Shown here: positions 59,318 to 64,000 of the stretch, one piece after another
How the letters are laid out: each line of letters opens with the position of its first letter
How positions within the stretch are numbered: the first letter of the stretch is position 1
Origin: Eonycteris spelaea
Lineage: Eukaryota; Chordata; Mammalia; Chiroptera; Pteropodidae
Assembly (NCBI GenBank): GCA_003508835.1
Contig: PUFA01000143.1
Location: 3,125,501 to 3,189,500 of the forward strand
Length of the DNA stretch: 64,000 nt
Direction: 5' to 3'
The notes under the pieces: model-generated
Told to the model about the DNA's origin: nothing
Database searches by the model: none
The model's input: the letters and a program-made list of their open reading frames with translations, nothing else
Position numbers and translations under genes: made by a program

Positions 59318-60348
59318 CAATAAATTTATACTTTTAACCACTACATTTGTGAATCATCCATTTTGTGTATCTTTGCATTATTTTAGTAAGGGGACCGCCT
59401 TCACCGTTTTGCACATAAATATCAATATGCATAGCACCATTTGTTAAAAGGGTAGTTCTTTTTAATTGAAAATATTGACACCTCTGTCAAAATCAATTTT
59501 AATAGTGTTTATTGCTAGAACTGAAATCTACCTGATTGGTCTACATGGATTAATACTTATGCTAGGACCACACAGTCTTAATTATAATACTATTGAAGAA
59601 AGATTTGGTATATGCGATTGTGAGTCATGACATACTGTTTTTCTTTTTAAAGATTACATTGCATGTGCAGTTTGATTTAAATATATACATCTAATTTAAG
59701 ATAAGCTTGTCAATTTTTCTAAAAAATCTTTTGAAATTTAAAAAACTGCATTAAATTTGTAGGTCATTTTGATATATTTTGATCTTACCAATATTGACAT
59801 TAATATTGAAAATTTGATGACTTACATTAATTCAAATGTTTTCTATTTAATTTTTGATTTCAAAAAACCATCAGTGTAGAAGAATAGAACAGCTTAAATT
59901 TCAAAATGTTTCTTATTTGATGCTATCTTCACATCATTTATTATTCTATGTAATTGTATTATTCATTCTTGTATTTCATATCCTGTGATCTTTTTAACTT
60001 ATTCATTAGTTCTAGTGGATTTTTAGTGAATTTCTCACAAAACATTTTATACAGGATTATGTTATCTGTAACAGAGAATAGTCATATTTCTTTTCCACCA
60101 GGGCATTGATTGATTTTTTTTTAGCATACACAAAAGTTGCATCTGTGAAATAATCCCAAATGGTCATAGTGTCCTAATTTTTCTTGGGTTTTTGTTTGCT
60201 GTATGAGAATTTGTGTGTCTATATACAAGAGAGATTATAATCTGATATTTTATTTCCTCATAATGTTTCCGATCAGAGTAATAGAGTCCTCATCAAATAA
60301 TTGAGGAAATTCCAACTTCTATATTAAATTTTTTGGATGATTTTGTGT
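57078..60348. repeat. Right copy of the 3.3-kb duplicated LINE block
   Basis: Direct copy of 29384-32773, with the same inserted element in the same older L1 at the same base. After about 60348 this copy continues in L1 ORF2, while the left copy stops at a MIR. Confidence 0.85.
59318..59335. repeat. 18-bp target-site duplication, right copy
   Basis: Exact copy of 57055-57072; also present at 31711-31728 in the left block. Confidence 0.93.
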
Positions 60349-60580
60349 TAATTATTCACCAAATATCATAATTACCAGTTAAGGCATTCACCCCTGAGCT
60401 TTCTTTGTGGGTAGCTTTTTAATTAATTTAAAGGATTTTCTTGTTATAAATAAGTCTTCTCCAGTATTCTTTTTTCCAAAGTAGATTGCATTATGTATTG
60501 ATATTTCTTTTGAGTTTAGCTGGATAATTTGTGCATATCAAGATATATATTTTAATGTGTACTAATCTATGTTTTAGATA
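59336..60580 (-). mobile_element. Old L1 ORF2, continuation (antisense)
   Basis: Continues the L1 interrupted at 57055. GGCATTCACCCCTGAGCTTT, then CTTTGTGGGTAGCTTTTT, at 60390-60420 is L1 ORF2 in antisense. No long open frame. Confidence 0.72.
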
Positions 60581-60905
60581 TTCTAGGCAGTCGACATGGA
60601 ATAAATAGAAAAAAATCATAAGAATGAGGCTATGGAAGAATTATTTTATAGTCTAAGATTACTAGGAATGAAAATTATGGCTATGAAATATGCTGCAACA
60701 AATACTCATATTATGGGTAGATAAAATAGATACTGAATATAAAATAAATTTTTGAAGACAGCCTATAAATAAATTTCATCAAACTAGCAGATTGAGCCTA
60801 TATTCTTATTGCAACAATGTTTAGATAGGTCATAAAATTTTAATTTTAAAAAACATACAAAATAACATTGTAAATGAAGAATGATATGAAAATTTGGCAA
60901 ATAAC
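60581..60905. other. AT-rich stretch before the telomere-like array
   Basis: No gene or repeat recognised. Confidence 0.35.
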
Positions 60906-60907
60906 AA

Positions 60908-60976
60908 CACTAACCCAACCCTAAACCTAAACCTAAATCTAACCCTAATACTAACACTAACCCTACCCTAACACCA
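60908..60976. repeat. Degenerate interstitial telomere-like repeat
   Basis: About 66 bases of CCCTAA and variants (CCTAAA, CTAACA, CTAATA) on the plus strand, equivalent to TTAGGG on the minus strand. Roughly eleven units, about half of them perfect or nearly so. Confidence 0.85.
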
Positions 60977-61085
60977 AGTATTATTATTTTTAGATAATGG
61001 TAAAGACCAATCACCATGATTTTGATTAGTATGAAGGCCAGAACTTTCTCATGCATAACTGTAAAGCTATATAAACAAAGGATGG
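60973..61085. repeat. Second copy of the 113-bp segment (see 38518-38631)
   Basis: Directly follows the telomere-like array and directly precedes the right inverted arm. Confidence 0.8.
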
Positions 61086-61344
61086 TCTAGGAACACTGGG
61101 GCCAGTGGAGAGTGCACATCCTTTTCCTCTGGTCTGGCCTGGGATGAGGCTGGGGAAAGGTAGTGACTCAGGAGTGGGGGCCATTGCAACATGTGGTATT
61201 GATAGAGTCTCTGCTATAGCAGGAAGACTGAGCACTCATTTTAAGTTCAGGACATACAAAGCAACTTTGGCTGTTGAATTCAGCCCTCTGCTCACGGCCA
61301 TCTTGGCAGTTATCACTTGCTTCTGACCTTCAGTGCCAGCAGGG

Positions 61345-61733
61345 ATGAAGAAACCAAGTCAGGGAAGGCCCAGCCAAGAGCTGGCCAGGTGCCCTCTTTC
61401 ATCCTGGAGGCCAGACCAGCAAATGGCCTGGCATTGGAAGGTCTGGGAGTCACTGGCCTGCCCCCACCTGGGAAATCATCACCTGGCCACCACCGGGAAC
61501 TGCAGGGTAGCCGGCCATTTGGGTTCCAGTTCCATCCCTGCCCTGACTGTCCGGTTCACCAATATCCATGCTTTGCTCAAGGGACCAGGAACCACTCTTT
61601 TAGCCTGGCACCTTCCCCTCTGGAGGTTTTCTTTTCCCTGGCCCTGTCTTTTGGCTCTTCTGCCATCTCGAAGTGCCCAGCCCAGGGCAGACAAAAGACC
61701 AGAAGGGAGGCCTTGCTGGCAGTGGCCAGCTGA
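61345..61733 (+). other. Open frame conserved between the two arms (right copy)
   Basis: The frame 61317-61733 (138 codons) matches the minus-strand left-arm frame in about 85 codons (DEETKSGKAQPRAGQVPSF to HQYPCF). No domain is recognised and no splice or promoter evidence is available. Confidence 0.4.
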
Positions 61734-62739
61734 TATCAATTCAGCCTCCCTGGGCCTCCAGACTGGCTCAGGTGAGTTGCCCAATTAACGTTCCTAGAGG
61801 AAGGATTAGCTCTCAATAAATCACAGCTGTTCTGCATGCGCTTGATTCCTGCCATGCCTGGACTCTCCCCACCAAGCACTTTGCTGTGTCTATCACTCTA
61901 AAGCCCTGTTTTTTTTCTCTGACTTTCTCATTCTCTTTATCTTTTACTCTCAGCTTCCACATTCAACCCCTATCTATCCTATCTTATGTGAATTTTCCAG
62001 TAGGCCATTTGCCTTTTTCCTTCATGTTCTTTGACTATTGCAGGTAATTCTACATTCCACTCACCCATTCTCCCATCTTCATCTCCCCACAGCCATTCAC
62101 TTCCATGTTACTCACCCCACCTGTTTCAAATCCACTTCCAGCCTTTTACCCATCCCATGGCCTCATCCTAGATCCTCCTTCCACCACATAAAAACTATAG
62201 GATACAAGAAAGTGCCCAGGTTCTGGGCAGGCCTGCCTTCATGGCCACTATCCAGCCAGAGTGGGGCAGCCAAAGACTGGACATGGAGTTTGGATGTCTC
62301 ATTCAGCCTGGAAAGTGTCTCACAAAGTGCGACCACAAGTCCTTGCCCAAGCTGTGGCACAAGGCACACTCTCCTTTCATCCTTCAGCAAGACATGCCAG
62401 ATGGCTGAGGAGAGTGTGATCTGGACCTAATATAAGGGTCTTCCTAAAGAAAAAAAAAATAAGTGATGACCATATGGAGTTGAAGTTTTTCACTTCAAAG
62501 GATAAGAATGTCTCGGAAATATAGAAAATGACTTTGATGATTGTGACTTATCATCTAAGAATGTCTTAGGTAATGAATGTGCTGTTTAGTTTGGTCACTG
62601 GAACAATAAATTTCTTTTTTCATTATCAAATTGGAACTCCTGTCTACCTTGGTAATGGGTGTATTTTCATTATAGATCTCTGGACATTACCAGTGATTGT
62701 TTGGAGATTCATGGTGCAGAATCATGTCTAACAGTCCTT

Positions 62740-63205
62740 TTCACCACCAATTTCATCTACTAACTTAGTTTTCAAAGAGAATCAAAAAGGCTACATACTG
62801 TATGATGCCAACATTCTGGAAAATGTAAAACTGTGAAGACAGTAAAAAGATCAGAGGTTATGTGAAGAAGGGAGATGAATAGCTGGGGCACAGAGGATTT
62901 TTAGAGCAGTGAAACTAATCTGTATGATACTATAATCATGGATAAATGTTATTCCATATTAGTCAGACCACAGAATGTACAACACCAGGAGCGAACTCTA
63001 ATGTAAAGCATGAACTTTGGGTGATTATGACATCTCATTGTAGGTTCACTGATTGTAACAAATGTACCACTCTGATGCAAGATGTTGATGTGAGGAAATC
63101 TGTGTGCTCACAGGGCAGGGAGTATATGGGAATTTCTGTATCTTTTGCCCAAGATTGCTATGAACATAAAACTGTTCTAAAAGGGATTTGAAATGTTCGT
63201 GCTTA
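62740..63205 (+). mobile_element. L1ME-type 3' UTR fragment in the right arm
   Basis: Same fragment as 44140-44575, in opposite orientation. It matches in the same place relative to the neighbouring unique sequence, so it was duplicated with the arm rather than inserted separately. Confidence 0.78.
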
Positions 63206-63249
63206 AGAGTCTCTAACTTAACAAAGATTTATAAATCTACAAAAAGAGG

Positions 63250-64000
63250 TGAATGCAAGGAAACATGGCAGAGTGAGATGTCCTCAGATCTCTCCCCTGA
63301 AATAACAATAAGCTAAACATTTAAAACTCAACACAAAACACCAAACTGCACTTCTCAGCATGGGATCTGAGCATAAGAGCTACCACAGGTCAGACCCTGG
63401 GTATTGGGTGTGGACTTGAGAAATAAAGGCTGCCTCTCAGAGCCACCAGAACTCCTTGCTGGAGGAGGGGAGAGGCAAAGGTGTGGTGACTTCCCTGAAC
63501 AACTATGCCTGGAAGTACCAGGAATTGTAGCACAGGCAGCAGAGCCCAGTCATCAGGGCAGAAACTGAGAAGCAGTAAGGGCCGCAGAGAACAACAGTTG
63601 ATTTTTATCAGCCTCTGTTGCAAAACTGAGGCTGTGCTGCAGCCACCGAGCCCCAATCCAGAGGGCCACTCCCCCCATACAACCTGAGACTGATCACTGT
63701 GGAGTCCTGGGGAATCTGAGCAAACACTACCAAAACTGTTGCTAACACTGACAGAGTAGCAAGTGTGACTAAATATCTACAAGAAAATAAAAAGACATTT
63801 AGGCTTTATATAAAGCAGGATCCAAGAGGCTTAGACCCACCTACTGGAAACCAAAAGAAAAGTGCCTTCTTTGCACAGGTAAAGAGACCTTTATATATAA
63901 ATCTTTTTGGAAAAACAAAGAATACACTTCCATTAATGCCCAGGCACAGAAACAGTCCATTAAACACCATGAACAACCAAGGTTACAAGGCATCCCAGAG
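63250..64000 (+). mobile_element. L1 5' UTR, sense, running off the window
   Basis: GGAAACATGGCAGAGTGAGA, then a GC-richer stretch through about 63760, fits the start of a full-length laurasiatherian-type L1. ORF1 would begin beyond the window. Its 5' end is intact or nearly so, so the element may be long. Confidence 0.65.

Larger units (their letters stand above)
61091..63240. repeat. Right arm of the large inverted duplication
   Basis: Reverse complement of 44070-46317. The inner end begins at about GGTCTAGGAACACTGGG (rc of CCCAGTGTTCCTAGA at 46303-46317). The outer end merges into an L1ME 3' UTR and stops near 63240, just before another L1. Confidence 0.9.

Noticed and set aside
60908..60976. 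A CRISPR-like or regulatory array
   Set aside because: Unit length of 6 and the CCCTAA motif fit degenerate telomere repeats; no spacers.
1..64000. A complete novel gene cluster or defence-type system
   Set aside because: The window is repeat-rich mammalian DNA; all long frames trace to transposons, pseudogenes or low-complexity stretches.

Overview
This is non-coding vertebrate nuclear DNA from a placental mammal. It has mammalian L1 LINEs (including L1M/L1ME-type 3' ends), MIR SINEs, a retroposed ribosomal protein gene, four proviruses from all three endogenous retrovirus (ERV) classes, and fragments of a gene with intron/exon structure. The LINE 3' ends resemble laurasiatherian, perhaps bat, L1 sequence, but that assignment rests on recall and is tentative. 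No intact protein-coding gene, tRNA, rRNA or CRISPR array was seen.

The main result is a set of degraded, intron-bearing exons of PCDH15 (protocadherin-15) spread over the window in the wrong order and on both strands. On the minus strand, two exons that are consecutive in the gene lie at 5136-5027 and 2541-2409. On the plus strand, two later consecutive exons lie at 37483-37700 and 42006-42094. An exon that belongs before all of these lies at 54133-54238, plus strand. Splice sites are mostly recognisable, but three of the five exons carry frameshifts, stops or a lost donor, so this is a rearranged unprocessed pseudogene rather than a working gene.

Layout from left to right. 0.6-1.2 kb: antisense L1. 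2.2-5.1 kb: hAT-like transposon piece, PCDH15 exons (minus) and an RPL21 retropseudogene. 5.3-10.8 kb: class I gammaretrovirus-like provirus with a tRNA-Pro primer site, large internal deletions, and a 3' LTR reduced to about 16 bp, still flanked by its target-site duplication. 10.8-15.0 kb: AT-rich, with one MaLR-like LTR. 15.0-19.85 kb: provirus with class II (betaretrovirus-like) LTRs and tRNA-Lys-type primer site, whose interior also holds gammaretrovirus-like protease sequence. 22.6-23.1 kb: a second MaLR-like LTR. 23.6-27.7 kb: minus-strand class III (ERV-L-like) provirus with paired LTRs and a 5-bp target duplication. 29.4-32.8 kb: first copy of a 3.3-kb duplicated block. 37.5-42.1 kb: PCDH15 exons. 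44.1-46.3 kb: left arm of a large inverted duplication. 47.2-52.8 kb: class I provirus with a tRNA-Thr-like primer site and an AT-rich filler. 54.1 kb: PCDH15 exon. 56.2-60.6 kb: L1 nested in older L1, second copy of the 3.3-kb block. 60.9 kb: interstitial telomere-like repeats. 61.1-63.2 kb: right arm of the inverted duplication. 63.25 kb to the end: the 5' end of a sense-strand L1.

The PCDH15 scrambling, the direct and inverted duplications and the telomere-like junction together suggest a region built by repeated duplication and rearrangement, then invaded by ERVs. A sex-chromosome, pericentromeric or subtelomeric setting would fit, but the window alone cannot show it. Family assignments come from reading translations and recalling families; no alignment was run.
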